DNA of 64,000 nt from Clavibacter sp. B3I6 (GCF_030816895.1 NZ_JAUSYL010000001.1:1240001-1304000); one strand, 5' to 3'. Shown: positions 10,965 through 20,512, counted from the stretch's first letter. A program made the numbers and translations. The notes: generated by a model from the sequence alone, not told the origin.

Positions 10965-12380
10965 ATGTCCTCCACCCGCGCGGCCAGCGCCGCCGTCCCG
11001 TCCACCGCCACCCCGCCCGCCGGGAACTCGCGCTCGCGCGTCATCATCGCGAGCCTCATCGGCACGTCGATCGAGTTCTACGACTTCTACGTCTACGCGA
11101 CCGCGGCGGTGCTCGTCTTCCCCGCCCTCTTCTTCGCGAACGACGACCCGACGGTCGCGCAGCTCGCGTCCTTCGCGGTGTTCGGCGTCGCGTTCATCGC
11201 CCGGCCCATCGGATCCATCGTCTTCGGCCACTTCGGCGACCGCATCGGCCGGAAGGGCACGCTCGTCGCGTCGCTGCTCACGATGGGCGTCGCGACCGTC
11301 CTGATCGGCTGCCTGCCCACCGCGCTCACGCCCGGCTGGGAGGTCGCGGCCCCCGCGCTCCTCGTGATCATGCGCTTCGGCCAGGGCCTCGGCCTCGGCG
11401 GCGAGTGGAGCGGCGCCGCCCTCCTCGCGACCGAGAACGCGCCCGCGGGCAAGCGCGCCATCTACGGCACGTTCCCGCAGCTCGGCGCGCCCATCGGCTT
11501 CATCGTCGCCAACGGCGTGTTCCTCGCGCTCAGCCTCGGCCTCAGCCCGGAGCAGTTCCAGTCGTGGGGCTGGCGCGTGCCGTTCCTCGCGAGCGCCGTG
11601 CTCGTGATCGTCGGCCTCTACGTCCGCCTCAAGCTCATCGAGACGCCGGCCTTCCAGAAGGTCGTGGACGCGGGCGAGGTCGCCAAGCTGCCCGTCGCGC
11701 GCGTGTTCGTCTCGAGCTGGCGCCCGCTGATCCTCGGCACGTTCATCATGCTGGCGACCTACACGCTCTTCTACCTCATGACGACGTTCACGCTCACCTA
11801 CGGCACCACGGCGCGCGACGCCGCCGCCGCCGAGGCCGCCGCGACCGCCGCCGGCAAGCCCTTCAACCCGGACACCTTCGCCGCGGGCCTCGGCTACGCG
11901 CGGAACGACTTCCTGCTCATGCTGATCGTCGGCGTCGTCTTCTTCGGCATCTTCACGATGGTCTCGGGTCCGCTGGCCGAGAGGTACGGCCGCCGCAAGA
12001 TGCTCATCGCGACCACCGTCGGGATCCTGCTCTTCGGCCTGCTCTTCGTGCCGCTGTTCTCGGCCGGGTTCGTCGGCACGATGGCGCTGCTCATCATCGG
12101 GTTCACCCTGATGGGCCTCACCTTCGGCCCGATGGGCGCCGTGCTGCCGGAGCTCTTCCCGACGAACGTGCGCTACACGGGGTCCGCGATCAGCTACAAC
12201 GTCGCGAGCATCCTCGGCGCGGCCGTCGCGCCCTTCATCGCCGTGGCCCTGTGGCAGCTGCTCGACGGGAACGTGTTCCTCGTGGGCGTCTACCTGAGCG
12301 CGATGGCGGCGATCACCCTGGTCGCGCTGATCATCAGCCGCGAGACGCGCGACGCGGACTACGCGGGGAACGTCAGCTGA
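10965..12380 (+). CDS. MFS transporter, metabolite:H+ symporter (MHS) type
   Basis: A 471-residue, 12-segment permease. The N-terminal SLIGTSIEFYDFYVYATAA and the loop 2-3 motif GHFGDRIGRKG are signatures of the MHS family (ProP, KgtP, ShiA relatives), which take up osmolytes, dicarboxylates or shikimate with protons. An Ala-rich insert of about 20 residues between segments 7 and 8 (AARDAAAAEAAATAAG) is often seen in actinobacterial members. The substrate cannot be assigned. A hairpin follows 38 bases after the stop. Confidence 0.9.
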   Translation: MSSTRAASAAVPSTATPPAGNSRSRVIIASLIGTSIEFYDFYVYATAAVLVFPALFFANDDPTVAQLASFAVFGVAFIARPIGSIVFGHFGDRIGRKGTLVASLLTMGVATVLIGCLPTALTPGWEVAAPALLVIMRFGQGLGLGGEWSGAALLATENAPAGKRAIYGTFPQLGAPIGFIVANGVFLALSLGLSPEQFQSWGWRVPFLASAVLVIVGLYVRLKLIETPAFQKVVDAGEVAKLPVARVFVSSWRPLILGTFIMLATYTLFYLMTTFTLTYGTTARDAAAAEAAATAAGKPFNPDTFAAGLGYARNDFLLMLIVGVVFFGIFTMVSGPLAERYGRRKMLIATTVGILLFGLLFVPLFSAGFVGTMALLIIGFTLMGLTFGPMGAVLPELFPTNVRYTGSAISYNVASILGAAVAPFIAVALWQLLDGNVFLVGVYLSAMAAITLVALIISRETRDADYAGNVS

Positions 12381-12417
12381 TCCCCTGCCCCACCTGATCG
12401 GCCCCGGCCGATCCCCC

Positions 12418-12448
12418 GGCCGCTCGTCGCGCGATGCGACGGGCGGCC
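12418..12448. terminator. Terminator between MFS gene and membrane gene
   Basis: A 13-bp stem (12418-12430 with 12436-12448, one G-U pair) with the loop GCGAT lies between convergent genes. Confidence 0.7.
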
Positions 12449-12482
12449 GTCCGCATGCGGGCGCGCAGCGGTCGGACCCGGC

Positions 12483-13166
12483 TCACCACGCCCGGCGGAT
12501 CCTCTCCGCCCGCGCGCGCATCGCGGCGGACCGCCCGTGCACCAGGAGGCCGACGCCGAGCGCCGCCGACGCCGCGACGACCAGCCCGGGGAACACGAGG
12601 AGCGGGAGGATCAGCGACGACCCGCCGTCGCCCGCCGCGAGCATCCCGATCACCGGCACGAGGAGCAGGTACGCACCCCAGGACAGGCCGAGCACCAGGA
12701 GCGGCACCCGGGCCGGCGGCTCGAGCAGCCTCCGCCGGAAGACGAGCAGCGCCAGGACCACGACGGCGGTGCCCTGCACCGCATCGAGCGCCGTGCTGAG
12801 CGCGGCGACCCCGGGCGGCACGATCCCGTCCGCCGACGCCGACGGGGCGACGAGCGTCCGCCACCCCGCGACCGCCGCGGTCGCGACCGCGGCGACGAGC
12901 GCGGCGGCCCCGGCCGCGCGTGACGCCCGGAGGAGGCCCGGCTCGCCGCGCATCCCGCAGGCGAGCACGACGGCGGCCACCAGCACGAGGAGCACCTGCG
13001 CCAGGTCGACCAGCGGCCCCTGCAGCACGAGGGTCGACTCGATGTCCGGCGTCGGCTGGATGCGGATGCCGCGGAGCACGGCCGGGTCGAGGAGCACAGT
13101 GCCCACGACGGCGAGGCCCGCGACCAGCGTCGTCGTGCGTGATCCGCTCATGGCCGTCGCGCGCAT
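12483..13166 (-). CDS. Multi-spanning membrane protein of unknown function
   Basis: A 227-residue protein with about six hydrophobic segments. The loop after the first segment carries IQPTPDIESTLVLQGP. The ATG at 13166 is preferred because a GGGGGAGG sequence lies just upstream; a second ATG at 13151 would shorten it by five residues. I recognise no family. It stands alone, convergent with the MFS gene and divergent from the MOSC gene. Confidence 0.75.
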   Translation of the reverse strand: MRATAMSGSRTTTLVAGLAVVGTVLLDPAVLRGIRIQPTPDIESTLVLQGPLVDLAQVLLVLVAAVVLACGMRGEPGLLRASRAAGAAALVAAVATAAVAGWRTLVAPSASADGIVPPGVAALSTALDAVQGTAVVVLALLVFRRRLLEPPARVPLLVLGLSWGAYLLLVPVIGMLAAGDGGSSLILPLLVFPGLVVAASAALGVGLLVHGRSAAMRARAERIRRAW

Positions 13167-13289
13167 CGCGCCTCCCCCGTCGCCGTCGATGGTCCGACCG
13201 TAGCCGCGCGGCGGTGCGGGCGACAGGGCGCGCCCCCGTTGCGTTCCGGGGGTCGCCCGCGGGACCGCCGCGTCGCTATCGTCGCTGAC

Positions 13290-13844
13290 ATGCAGCCGTC
13301 CTCCCCGCCACGGGTCCTCGCGGTCGCGCGCGACGACGCCCACCGCTTCTCGAAGCCCGTCCGCACGTCGATCACGCTCCTCGCCGGCCTCGGGGTCGAG
13401 GGCGACGCGCACCTCGGCACCACGGTCCAGCACCTGTCCCGGAAGCGCCGCGACCCGGACGCGCCGAACCTGCGCCAGGTGCACCTCGTGCACGCCGAGC
13501 TGCACGAGGAGCTGGCCGGCAAGGGCTACGCGGTGGCCCCCGGCGACCTCGGCGAGAACGTCACGACCGCGGGCGTCCCCCTCCTCGACCTGCCCACGGG
13601 CACCCGCCTCCACCTGGGCGACGACGCCGTGGTGGAGCTGACGGGCCTCCGCAACCCCTGCATCCAGATCGACGTGCTCGGCGCGGGCGCGATGAAGGCT
13701 GTCCTCGACCGCGACGCCGACGGGAACGTCGTGCGGAAGTCCGGCGTGATGGGCGTCGTGATCACCGGCGGCGAGGTCCGCCCCGACGACGCCGTGCGCG
13801 TGGAGCTGCCGCAGGGCGAGCACCTGGCGCTGCAGCCGGTCTGA
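13290..13844 (+). CDS. MOSC domain-containing protein
   Basis: A 184-residue protein with a MOSC (molybdenum cofactor sulfurase C-terminal) fold covering most of its length. Typical features are LGVEGDAH, VHAELHEEL, GDLGENVTTAG and ELTGLRNPC, the last with the conserved Cys (PC..I). Family members bind or transfer sulfur with molybdenum cofactor, for example YiiM-type proteins. The exact substrate is unknown. The frame opens at 13239, but the ATG at 13290 gives the expected N-terminus. Confidence 0.88.
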   Translation: MQPSSPPRVLAVARDDAHRFSKPVRTSITLLAGLGVEGDAHLGTTVQHLSRKRRDPDAPNLRQVHLVHAELHEELAGKGYAVAPGDLGENVTTAGVPLLDLPTGTRLHLGDDAVVELTGLRNPCIQIDVLGAGAMKAVLDRDADGNVVRKSGVMGVVITGGEVRPDDAVRVELPQGEHLALQPV

Positions 13845-13854
13845 TCGGGGCGGC

Positions 13855-14052
13855 ATGCGGATCCTCGCGGCGGCCCTCGCCGGCATCGGCGCGCTCACCC
13901 TCGCGGTCGCGCTCGGCGCCGTGATGGGCGGGATCGCGGGCGAGGAGCCGTCCGGGATCGCGGTCGCGTGGTGGTTCAGCGCGGCCGGGGCCGCTCTCGT
14001 GCTGGCGGGGCTCGGCGTGGAGCTCGTCCGCCGCCGCGGCCTCCGCCGCTAG
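13855..14052 (+). CDS. Small two-segment membrane protein
   Basis: A 65-residue protein with two hydrophobic segments (about 3-26 and 36-56) and a basic Arg-rich tail. It starts 10 bases after the MOSC gene and is probably co-transcribed with it. I recognise no family. A strong hairpin follows the stop. Confidence 0.6.
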   Translation: MRILAAALAGIGALTLAVALGAVMGGIAGEEPSGIAVAWWFSAAGAALVLAGLGVELVRRRGLRR

Positions 14053-14063
14053 GAGGCGACGAA

Positions 14064-14098
14064 GCGCCCGGCGCGCCCCGAGGGGTCACGCCGGGCGC
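14064..14098. terminator. Bidirectional terminator
   Basis: Perfect 10-bp arms GCGCCCGGCG (14064-14073) and CGCCGGGCGC (14089-14098) lie between the convergent small membrane gene and the PRC-barrel gene. Confidence 0.75.
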
Positions 14099-14115
14099 CG
14101 GGTGGTGCGGGTGGA

Positions 14116-14955
14116 TCAGCGGCGGACGGTGCCGTCCGTCGTGCCATCGCCGTCCACGTCGATCTCCTCGTGGCGGACGTCCTCGGACACGGTGCGCTCG
14201 TCGGTCACCGTCTCGGTGCCGAGCTTGACGCGCTCGACGGGGACGGTCTCCTTGTCGACGACGGGACGCTCCTCGGTGAGGGTCACCTCGTGCTCCTCCT
14301 CGGAGAGGTCGGGGCCGGAGGTCGCCGCGCCGACGTTGCCCTCGGTGATGGGCTCGCGCTCGAGCCGCACCTCCTCGTGGCTCACGGGGACGGTCACGGT
14401 CTGCTGCTCGGTGACGACGTGCTTGCGGAGGCGCGCACGGCCGGTCTCGACGCGCTCGGTGCCCACGTGGAGCTGCTCCTCGGAGCGGGTCATGGCGTCA
14501 TCCGTCGTGGGGCCCGAGGTGTCGTGGCCGACGACGCCGTCGGCGTCGCGGTCACGGTCGAGGCCCGAGCGGTCGTCCTGGTCGACGAAGCCGGCGGTGC
14601 CGGAGCCGGTGCCGGTGCCCGACGTCGTCGTGGACGCGGATCCGCCGCCGAGGCCGTAGTAGGAGTAGAGGCTGTCCTCCTCCTCCTCGCTGAGGGCGCC
14701 GTCGGCGTCCACGCGCGGGGCGTCCTTGACCTTCGCCTTGTCGTAGCCGACCGTGAGGGACTCGCGGTCCCAGGTGGCCTCCTGGAGCGGGACGAAGGAC
14801 TCGGACGTGCCGAAGAGACCCGTCTTGACGGTCGCCCAGAGGGGCTTCTCGGTGTCCGGGTCGACGTAGACCTGGCCGACGGTGCCGATCTTGTCGCCGT
14901 CCGTGTCGTGCACGGTGGCGCCGACGATGCTGCCGATGTCGCGGGAGTCGATCAC
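14116..14955 (-). CDS. PRC-barrel and DUF2382 (YsnF/AvaK-like) stress protein
   Basis: A 279-residue cytoplasmic protein. Residues about 1-85 form a PRC-barrel (IVGATVHDTDGDKIGTVGQV). A Ser/Thr/Gly/Asp-rich linker follows. Residues about 160-275 form DUF2382, with the usual ERVETGRARLRKHVV and EEVRLEREPI and alternating Glu/Val strands. This pair is common in general-stress or desiccation-associated actinobacterial proteins; the molecular role is unproven. The next gene upstream (15069) is on the same strand, 113 bases away, so they may share control. Confidence 0.9.
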   Translation of the reverse strand: MIDSRDIGSIVGATVHDTDGDKIGTVGQVYVDPDTEKPLWATVKTGLFGTSESFVPLQEATWDRESLTVGYDKAKVKDAPRVDADGALSEEEEDSLYSYYGLGGGSASTTTSGTGTGSGTAGFVDQDDRSGLDRDRDADGVVGHDTSGPTTDDAMTRSEEQLHVGTERVETGRARLRKHVVTEQQTVTVPVSHEEVRLEREPITEGNVGAATSGPDLSEEEHEVTLTEERPVVDKETVPVERVKLGTETVTDERTVSEDVRHEEIDVDGDGTTDGTVRR

Positions 14956-15068
14956 GATGTTCTCTCTTCCTGTGGTGGTGTCCGCCGGGGGTGGCGGTCG
15001 TTCCTTCTATCGGGTGCGCCGGGTGGCGCGGTGCGGCGGGGTCGTGCCCCGCCGGGTCGGTGGGGCGG

Positions 15069-15716
15069 TCAGCGACCGAGTCCGGCGCGGTCAACGCGGC
15101 GGTGGAAGCGCATGCCGGCGAGTCCGCCGAGGATGGCGCCGACGAGCGCGACGACCGCGACGAGGATCGCGGTGATGATGCTCGCGATGCCGAGGTCGCC
15201 CTCGTCGACCGGGATGCGCGGGAAGCCGTTAAGGTTACCGAGCACGTTGAACTGCGAGCCGGCGACCGCGGTCAGCACGGCCACGACGATCGCGATGACG
15301 ATCGCCCACAGCCACACGGCGAAGCCCTGCTTGGCGCCGTCGAAGCGGGCCATGCGGCCCGCGACGTATCCGCCGCAGTAGTAGGCGATGAGGATCACGA
15401 CGAGCACGGCGATGGCGCCGGCCCAGCCGATGGTGTCCGCGCTCTGCTGCGCGTCGGCGGCTGCCTGGCCGGCGTCGCCGCCGTTCGCGCCGAGGCCGAT
15501 CGCGGCGCCCGTCGCGGCGACGAGCGCCGTGAGGATCACGGCGGTGCCGGTCGCGGCGAGCCAGCCGAAGAACGCGGAGCCGAACTTGATGCCGCCGAAG
15601 CGCTCCTTCTCGCGGGCGACCACGTCGTGCCGCAGGGAGGTGCTCTCGCCGGCCGGTACGGCCGCGGTGTCGCGGTCGTCGCGCGGGGTGTCGCGCGGGG
15701 TGTCCGAGGTGCTCAT
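15069..15716 (-). CDS. Four-segment membrane protein, unknown function
   Basis: A 215-residue protein with a hydrophilic, Arg/Asp-rich N-terminus (about 45 residues) and four hydrophobic segments. The segment YYCGGYVAGRMARFDGAKQG between the second and third resembles small membrane proteins that flank PRC-barrel stress genes, and a GLAGMRFHRR motif ends the protein. The ATG at 15716 is chosen because the upstream in-frame sequence lacks a better start. Confidence 0.75.
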   Translation of the reverse strand: MSTSDTPRDTPRDDRDTAAVPAGESTSLRHDVVAREKERFGGIKFGSAFFGWLAATGTAVILTALVAATGAAIGLGANGGDAGQAAADAQQSADTIGWAGAIAVLVVILIAYYCGGYVAGRMARFDGAKQGFAVWLWAIVIAIVVAVLTAVAGSQFNVLGNLNGFPRIPVDEGDLGIASIITAILVAVVALVGAILGGLAGMRFHRRVDRAGLGR

Positions 15717-15963
15717 GGTGGGGCCTTCCGTGACGTCTGCATCGGGTCGGAGGTGCCCGTCCCGGTGTCCTTCGGACGCTACGCGCACACGATCCCTTTG
15801 AGCGCTAACTATCCGTTTCCGCATGGGATGCGCGTCCCGGGTGTTGCAAATCGGCCCGTCGTGCGTGGATCGCCACGAGACGCAACGATCGGCCGCGCCT
15901 CAGCAGGCAGACTCGGACGCGTCGGCCGACGAGCCGCGCGGACAGGACGGGACGGGGACGGAC

Positions 15964-16869
15964 ATGGGCGACCTGGTGGGCGTGCTCGGGATCGGGCGGA
16001 TGGGCCTCGGCGTCGCCGCGCGCCTGCGGGAGCGCGGGTTCGCCGTCGAGGTGCACGACGTCGACGGTGCCGCGCGGGACCGCGCCGCCGCCGTCGGGCT
16101 CCCGGTGGCCGCCGACGCGGCCGCCCTCGCCGCCGGGTGCGACGTGCTCGTGACCGTGCTCCCCGGGCCCCCCGAGTGCCGGGACGCGCTGTCGGGGCCG
16201 GGCGGCGCGCTGGCGGCGATGCGCCCGGGCACCGCCTGGGTCGACCTCACGAGCGACGACCCCGCCGTCGTCGACGGCCTCGTCCGCGAGGCCGTCGCGC
16301 TCGGCGTCGCGGCGGTGGCGGCGCCCATGCGCGGAGGGCCCGCGGACGCCGGCCGCGGCACGCTGGGGTTCCACGTGGCCGGATCCGTCGCCGCCGTCGC
16401 CCGGGTCGGCCCGGTCCTCGAGGCGCTCGGCCACGACCACGCCACCCCTCGGATCGGCGACGATCCCGCGTCCGCCCACGTCGTGAAGCTGCTCGGGAAC
16501 GCGCTGTGGTTCGGGCAGGTGGTGGCGGTGACGGAGGCGCTGCTGCTCGGGCGCTCGCTCGGCCTGGATCCGACGGCGCTGCGGTCCGCGCTCCTCACGG
16601 GCCCGGGCACGAGCGCGTTCCTCGAGCGGCACGCGCCCGCCCTGCTGGCGGGCGACCCGATGGCGGACTTCGGCATCGACCGCGTCGTGGAGGAGCTGGA
16701 CGCCGTGACCCGCCTGGCCGCCGAGCGCGGCGTCCCCCACGAGCTCACCGCCCTGGTCGCGCGCCTGCACCGGGAGGCGCTCGACGCCCACGGACCGGTG
16801 GACGGGGAGCTCCTCGCGGGCCGCCTCCTCGAGGAGCGCGCGGGGCGACGGCTGCGCGACGGGGTCTGA
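15964..16869 (+). CDS. NAD(P)-dependent oxidoreductase, beta-hydroxyacid dehydrogenase type
   Basis: A 301-residue protein. The N-terminal Rossmann fold carries GIGRMGLGVA at about 9-18. The central segment has the family substrate loop, here APMRGGPADAGRGTL in place of the usual APVSGG. The catalytic Lys is in VVKLLGNAL. This matches the 3-hydroxyisobutyrate / 6-phosphogluconate dehydrogenase superfamily (MmsB, GarR, glyoxylate reductase relatives). The substrate cannot be assigned. The upstream 247 bases back to 15716 form a divergent promoter region. Confidence 0.88.
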   Translation: MGDLVGVLGIGRMGLGVAARLRERGFAVEVHDVDGAARDRAAAVGLPVAADAAALAAGCDVLVTVLPGPPECRDALSGPGGALAAMRPGTAWVDLTSDDPAVVDGLVREAVALGVAAVAAPMRGGPADAGRGTLGFHVAGSVAAVARVGPVLEALGHDHATPRIGDDPASAHVVKLLGNALWFGQVVAVTEALLLGRSLGLDPTALRSALLTGPGTSAFLERHAPALLAGDPMADFGIDRVVEELDAVTRLAAERGVPHELTALVARLHREALDAHGPVDGELLAGRLLEERAGRRLRDGV

Positions 16870-16933
16870 GCCGCGGGCGCCGGGACCGGAGGGGCGGCGG
16901 GCGCCGCCACCGGAGGTATCCGGCACCCAGGAG

Positions 16934-17758
16934 TCAGTCGTCCGCCGGCTGCGCGCCCTGCCGCTGCACGACCACCGCGGCGGCGTCCGCGGCGACCACC
17001 AGGGCGGCCTCGCGGTCGGCGCCCGCGGCGAGCGCCGACGCCAGCGCGCCGCAGAACGCATCGCCGGCGCCGGTCGTGTCGACCACGCGGGAGACCCTCG
17101 ACGCGGGGACCTCGACGTCGCCCCACATCGCGCCCTCGGCGCCCAGGGTGACGAGCAGGGACGCCGGTGCGGGGGTGCCCGACGCGCGGAGCAGCCCCGC
17201 CTCGTGCTCGTTGACGACCACCGGGTCGGCGAGCGCGAGCACGTCGTCCGGCAGCTCGGCGAAGGGGGCGAGGTTGAGCACGACGCGGGCGCCGGCGGCG
17301 TGCGCGCGGCGGACCCCGTCGGCGATCGCGTCGAGGGGCAGCTCGAGCGAGGCGAGCAGGACGTCGCCGGGTGCGAGCGCATCGAGCGGATCCAGGTGGG
17401 CCGCCTCCACGCGCGCGTTCGCGCCCGGCGCGACGATGATCGTGTTCTCGCCGTCGGCGTCCACCGCGATGATCGCGAGGCCCGTGGTCGCGCCCGCCAC
17501 GGTCCGGAGGCCGGAGACGTCGATGCCGCGCGCCTCGAGGCGGGCGCGGTAGCCGGATCCGTCGGCGTCGTCGCCCACGGCCCCGACCATCGCGACCTCG
17601 CCGCCCGCGTCCGCCGCGGCGACCGCCTGGTTCGCGCCCTTGCCGCCCCAGAGCCGCTCGGGGTCGGATCCGATCAGGGTCTCCCCCGGCTGCGGGTGCC
17701 GCGCGACGCGCACCACCTGGTCGACGTTGAGCGATCCGAGCACCACGACGCGGCCCAT
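16934..17758 (-). CDS. rbsK: Ribokinase (PfkB family)
   Basis: A 274-residue sugar kinase. Motifs are the N-terminal LGSLNVDQVV, the substrate motif GGKGANQAVAAA near residues 38-50, and the C-terminal DTTGAGDAFCGAL with the catalytic Asp. These match ribokinase most closely within the PfkB family, which phosphorylates ribose at O5. The ATG at 17758 is preferred over an upstream GTG because GGGGGAGG lies about 10 bases before it. No ribose transporter is adjacent, so ribose specificity is an inference from family motifs. Confidence 0.88.
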   Translation of the reverse strand: MGRVVVLGSLNVDQVVRVARHPQPGETLIGSDPERLWGGKGANQAVAAADAGGEVAMVGAVGDDADGSGYRARLEARGIDVSGLRTVAGATTGLAIIAVDADGENTIIVAPGANARVEAAHLDPLDALAPGDVLLASLELPLDAIADGVRRAHAAGARVVLNLAPFAELPDDVLALADPVVVNEHEAGLLRASGTPAPASLLVTLGAEGAMWGDVEVPASRVSRVVDTTGAGDAFCGALASALAAGADREAALVVAADAAAVVVQRQGAQPADD

Positions 17759-17903
17759 GGGCACCTGCCTCCCCCGGCGCACGGCCGGCCGCGCCCGGGT
17801 GGCGCTCCCCGCCAGGGTACCGAGCGGATCCGGCCTCCCGGGCCGCCCGCGCGGCCCGACGGGGAGCCCGGCCGCACGCTCGTCGTCCTGGTCGCGACCG
17901 CCG

Positions 17904-18731
17904 TCAGTCGAGGAAGAGGACCCGCAGCCGCCGGGTCGTGAAGACCAGCCCGATCGCCGTCATCACCGCGAAGTAGAGCACGTGCCCGAGCACCGCGATC
18001 GAGATAGCCCCCGTCGTGAACCCGCGCACGAGCTCGACCGCGTGCCAGAGCGGCAGGGCCTGGATGACCGCCTGCGTCCACGCCGGGTAGACCGACAGCG
18101 GGTAGAAGGTCGCGGAGAACAGGAACATGGGCAGCATCACGAAGTTGATCCAGTCCATCTGCTGGAACGTCCTCATGTAGCTCGTGACGGCCATGCCGAA
18201 GCTCGCGAACGCCAGCGCGACGAGCACCACGGACGGCAGCGCGAGGATCGCCCACCACGACAGGTTGAGGCCGAGCAGCTGCATCACGACGAGGAAGCCC
18301 GACGAGTACACGACGCCGCGGAGGAGCGCCAGCGAGATCTCGCCGAACGCCACGTCGAGCGGGCCGAGCGAGGTCGCGAGCATCCCCTGGTACAGCTTCG
18401 AGTGGTTCATCTTGAAGAAGACGTTCCAGGTGGAGTCGTAGACGGCGCCGTTCATGGCGGAGACCGCGAGGAGCGCCGGCGCGATGTAGGCGGCGTACGG
18501 CACGGGCTGGCCGGTGCTCGTCGTCACGTCGCCCACGAGCGAGCCGAGGCCGATGCCCATCGCGAGGAGGTAGAAGACGGGCTCGAAGAACCCGGAGAGG
18601 ACGACCGTCCAGTTGGTGCTGCGCGTCGCGAGGAGCCCGCGCGCGAGCACCGAGCGGGCGTTGCCGGCGTAGAGGGAGCGCGCGCCGCCGCTGCGACGGC
18701 GGACCGGGGCCCCCGTGGTGGATGCGCTCAC
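17904..18731 (-). CDS. ABC-2 type transporter permease (second)
   Basis: A 275-residue permease with six hydrophobic segments and the ABC-2 pattern (FEPVFYLLAMGIGLG near the N-terminus, MFLFSATFYPLSVYP in the fifth segment region). It is the third gene of an ATPase-permease-permease operon. Its GTG overlaps the stop of the first permease (GTGA). The arrangement resembles DrrABC-like and nodulation NodJ-like exporters; the cargo is unknown. Confidence 0.9.
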   Translation of the reverse strand: MSASTTGAPVRRRSGGARSLYAGNARSVLARGLLATRSTNWTVVLSGFFEPVFYLLAMGIGLGSLVGDVTTSTGQPVPYAAYIAPALLAVSAMNGAVYDSTWNVFFKMNHSKLYQGMLATSLGPLDVAFGEISLALLRGVVYSSGFLVVMQLLGLNLSWWAILALPSVVLVALAFASFGMAVTSYMRTFQQMDWINFVMLPMFLFSATFYPLSVYPAWTQAVIQALPLWHAVELVRGFTTGAISIAVLGHVLYFAVMTAIGLVFTTRRLRVLFLD

Positions 18732-19561
18732 TTCCGCAGCCTCCGCGTCGCGACCCGGCGGGCGAGGGTCCAGCCGACCGCGAGCCACAGCAGCAGGTAC
18801 GCGACGTGCGCGACCGTCAGCCAGAGCGGCTCCTCGAGCCCGTACGTCGCGACGCGGCCGAGCTCGGTGCCGTGCCAGAGCGGCGAGATCCAGCCGATCC
18901 ACTGCAGCCAGATCGGCAGCTGCGTGAGCGGGAAGAACGTGCCGGAGAACAGCGAGAGCGGCGTGAGGACGAAGCGCATGAGCATCGCGATCTGGCCGGT
19001 GTCCTGCTCGAGGGTGGCGACGTAGGCCATGACCATGACGCCGATCGCCATGCCCGTGAGCAGCGCGGCGAAGACGGCCAGGAACCCGGTCCCGAGCGGC
19101 ACCGCGCCGAACAGCAGCATGAAGAGGAAGTAGGCGATGCAGGTCGGCGCCATGCGGATCGCCACGCCGATGACCTGGCCGTCGATGATCTGGCCCGGCG
19201 TGAGCGGCGACGCGTTCATCGCCTGGAACACGGGGTTCCACTTGAAGCCGCCGAAGATCGGGTAGGTGAACTCCTCGCTCGCGACCGTCATGGCGCTGGT
19301 CGCGAGGAGCGCCGGCGCGACGAACACCAGGAAGCTGATCCCGAGGGCCGCGTTCGCGTCCGTGCCGCGGTCCACGACCGAGGCGAGGCCCACGCCGAGC
19401 GCGTAGAGGTAGATGTACGGGCTGCCGATGGCGGTCGCGAGGGCGGTGCCGAGGTAGGCGCGGATCCCGAGGAGGCGGTGCTCGGCGGCGTACCAGGCGC
19501 CGAAGCGGCGGGGTCGCGCGCCGCCCGCGACGGCGGACCGCCGGGTGTCGAGGGCGCTCAC
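18728..19561 (-). CDS. ABC-2 type transporter permease (first)
   Basis: A 277-residue permease with six hydrophobic segments, paralogous to the next permease. Shared features include YLYALGVGLAS near the N-terminus and LSLFSGTFFPLTQLP. The GTG start overlaps the stop of the ATPase gene (GTGA). The two permeases probably form a heterodimeric pore with the ATPase as the motor. Confidence 0.9.
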   Translation of the reverse strand: MSALDTRRSAVAGGARPRRFGAWYAAEHRLLGIRAYLGTALATAIGSPYIYLYALGVGLASVVDRGTDANAALGISFLVFVAPALLATSAMTVASEEFTYPIFGGFKWNPVFQAMNASPLTPGQIIDGQVIGVAIRMAPTCIAYFLFMLLFGAVPLGTGFLAVFAALLTGMAIGVMVMAYVATLEQDTGQIAMLMRFVLTPLSLFSGTFFPLTQLPIWLQWIGWISPLWHGTELGRVATYGLEEPLWLTVAHVAYLLLWLAVGWTLARRVATRRLRK

Positions 19562-20484
19562 TCGACCAGGCTCCGGCCGGTGAGGCGGAGGAAGACGTCC
19601 TCGAGGCTGGAGCGGCGGACGAGCGTCGTGATGGGCGTCAGGCCCTGCTCGAGGATCCGGCTCAGCACGGCCTCGCCGTCGGACGCGTAGACGAGCACGC
19701 GGTCGGGCAGCACCTCGACCCGGTCGCCGAGCCCCGCGATCTCGCGCGACGCCTCCTCGTTGCGGTCGGAGCCGAAGCGCACCTCGAGCACCTCGCGGCT
19801 GGAGTGGTCGCGGATGAGGGATGCGGGCGAGCCCTCGGCCATGATGCGGCCCTCGTCGACCACGATGATCCGGTCGCAGAGCTGCTCGGCCTCGTCCATG
19901 TAGTGCGTGGTGAGCACGAGCGTCGTGCCCTGCTCCTTGAGGCGGAACAGGCGGTCCCAGAGGATGTGGCGGGCCTGCGGGTCGAGGCCCGTCGTCGGCT
20001 CGTCGAGCAGCAGGATCCGCGGCTCGCTGATGAGGGCGCGCGCGATCGTGAGCCGCCGCTTCATGCCGCCGGAGAGGTCGTCGACCTTCGCGTTCGCGCG
20101 GTCGCTCAGCTGCGCGAACTCGAGCAGCTCGTCGGCGCGCGCCGCCACCTGCTTGCGCGGGAGGCCGAAGTAGCGGCCGTACACGATGAGGTTGTCGCGG
20201 GCCTTGAGCTCGAGGTCGAGGTTGTCGGCCTGCGGCACCACTCCCAGCTGCGAGCGGATCTCGGGGCCGTGCGTGTCGGGGTCGAGCCCGAGGATGTCGA
20301 GGGTGCCGCCGGTGCGCGAGGAGACCGCGCCGATCATGCGCATGGTCGTGGACTTGCCGGCGCCGTTCGGGCCGAGCAGCCCGAAGGACTCGCCGGGCGC
20401 GACCTCGAAGGAGAGGCCGTCGACGGCGACGTGGTCGCCGTACTTCTTCACGAGTCGGTCGGCGGTGATGACGGGGGTGGGCAC
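19558..20484 (-). CDS. ABC transporter ATP-binding protein (DrrA-like)
   Basis: A 308-residue ATPase. Walker A GPNGAGKST is at 38-46, the ABC signature LSGGM at 136-140, and Walker B ILLLDEP at 156-162. The switch His is in LTTHYMDEAEQL. An extra C-terminal domain of about 90 residues with an SLEDVFLRLTGR end is typical of DrrA/NodI-type exporters. The start is GTG at 20484. It is the first gene of the operon. Confidence 0.92.
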   Translation of the reverse strand: MPTPVITADRLVKKYGDHVAVDGLSFEVAPGESFGLLGPNGAGKSTTMRMIGAVSSRTGGTLDILGLDPDTHGPEIRSQLGVVPQADNLDLELKARDNLIVYGRYFGLPRKQVAARADELLEFAQLSDRANAKVDDLSGGMKRRLTIARALISEPRILLLDEPTTGLDPQARHILWDRLFRLKEQGTTLVLTTHYMDEAEQLCDRIIVVDEGRIMAEGSPASLIRDHSSREVLEVRFGSDRNEEASREIAGLGDRVEVLPDRVLVYASDGEAVLSRILEQGLTPITTLVRRSSLEDVFLRLTGRSLVE

Positions 20485-20512
20485 GAGAAGCCAGCCTAGG
20501 GAGCGGGGCGGG

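Noticed and set aside
17904..20484. Daunorubicin exporter
   Set aside because: Layout fits the DrrAB class, but there is no biosynthetic cluster or resistance evidence; cargo is left open.
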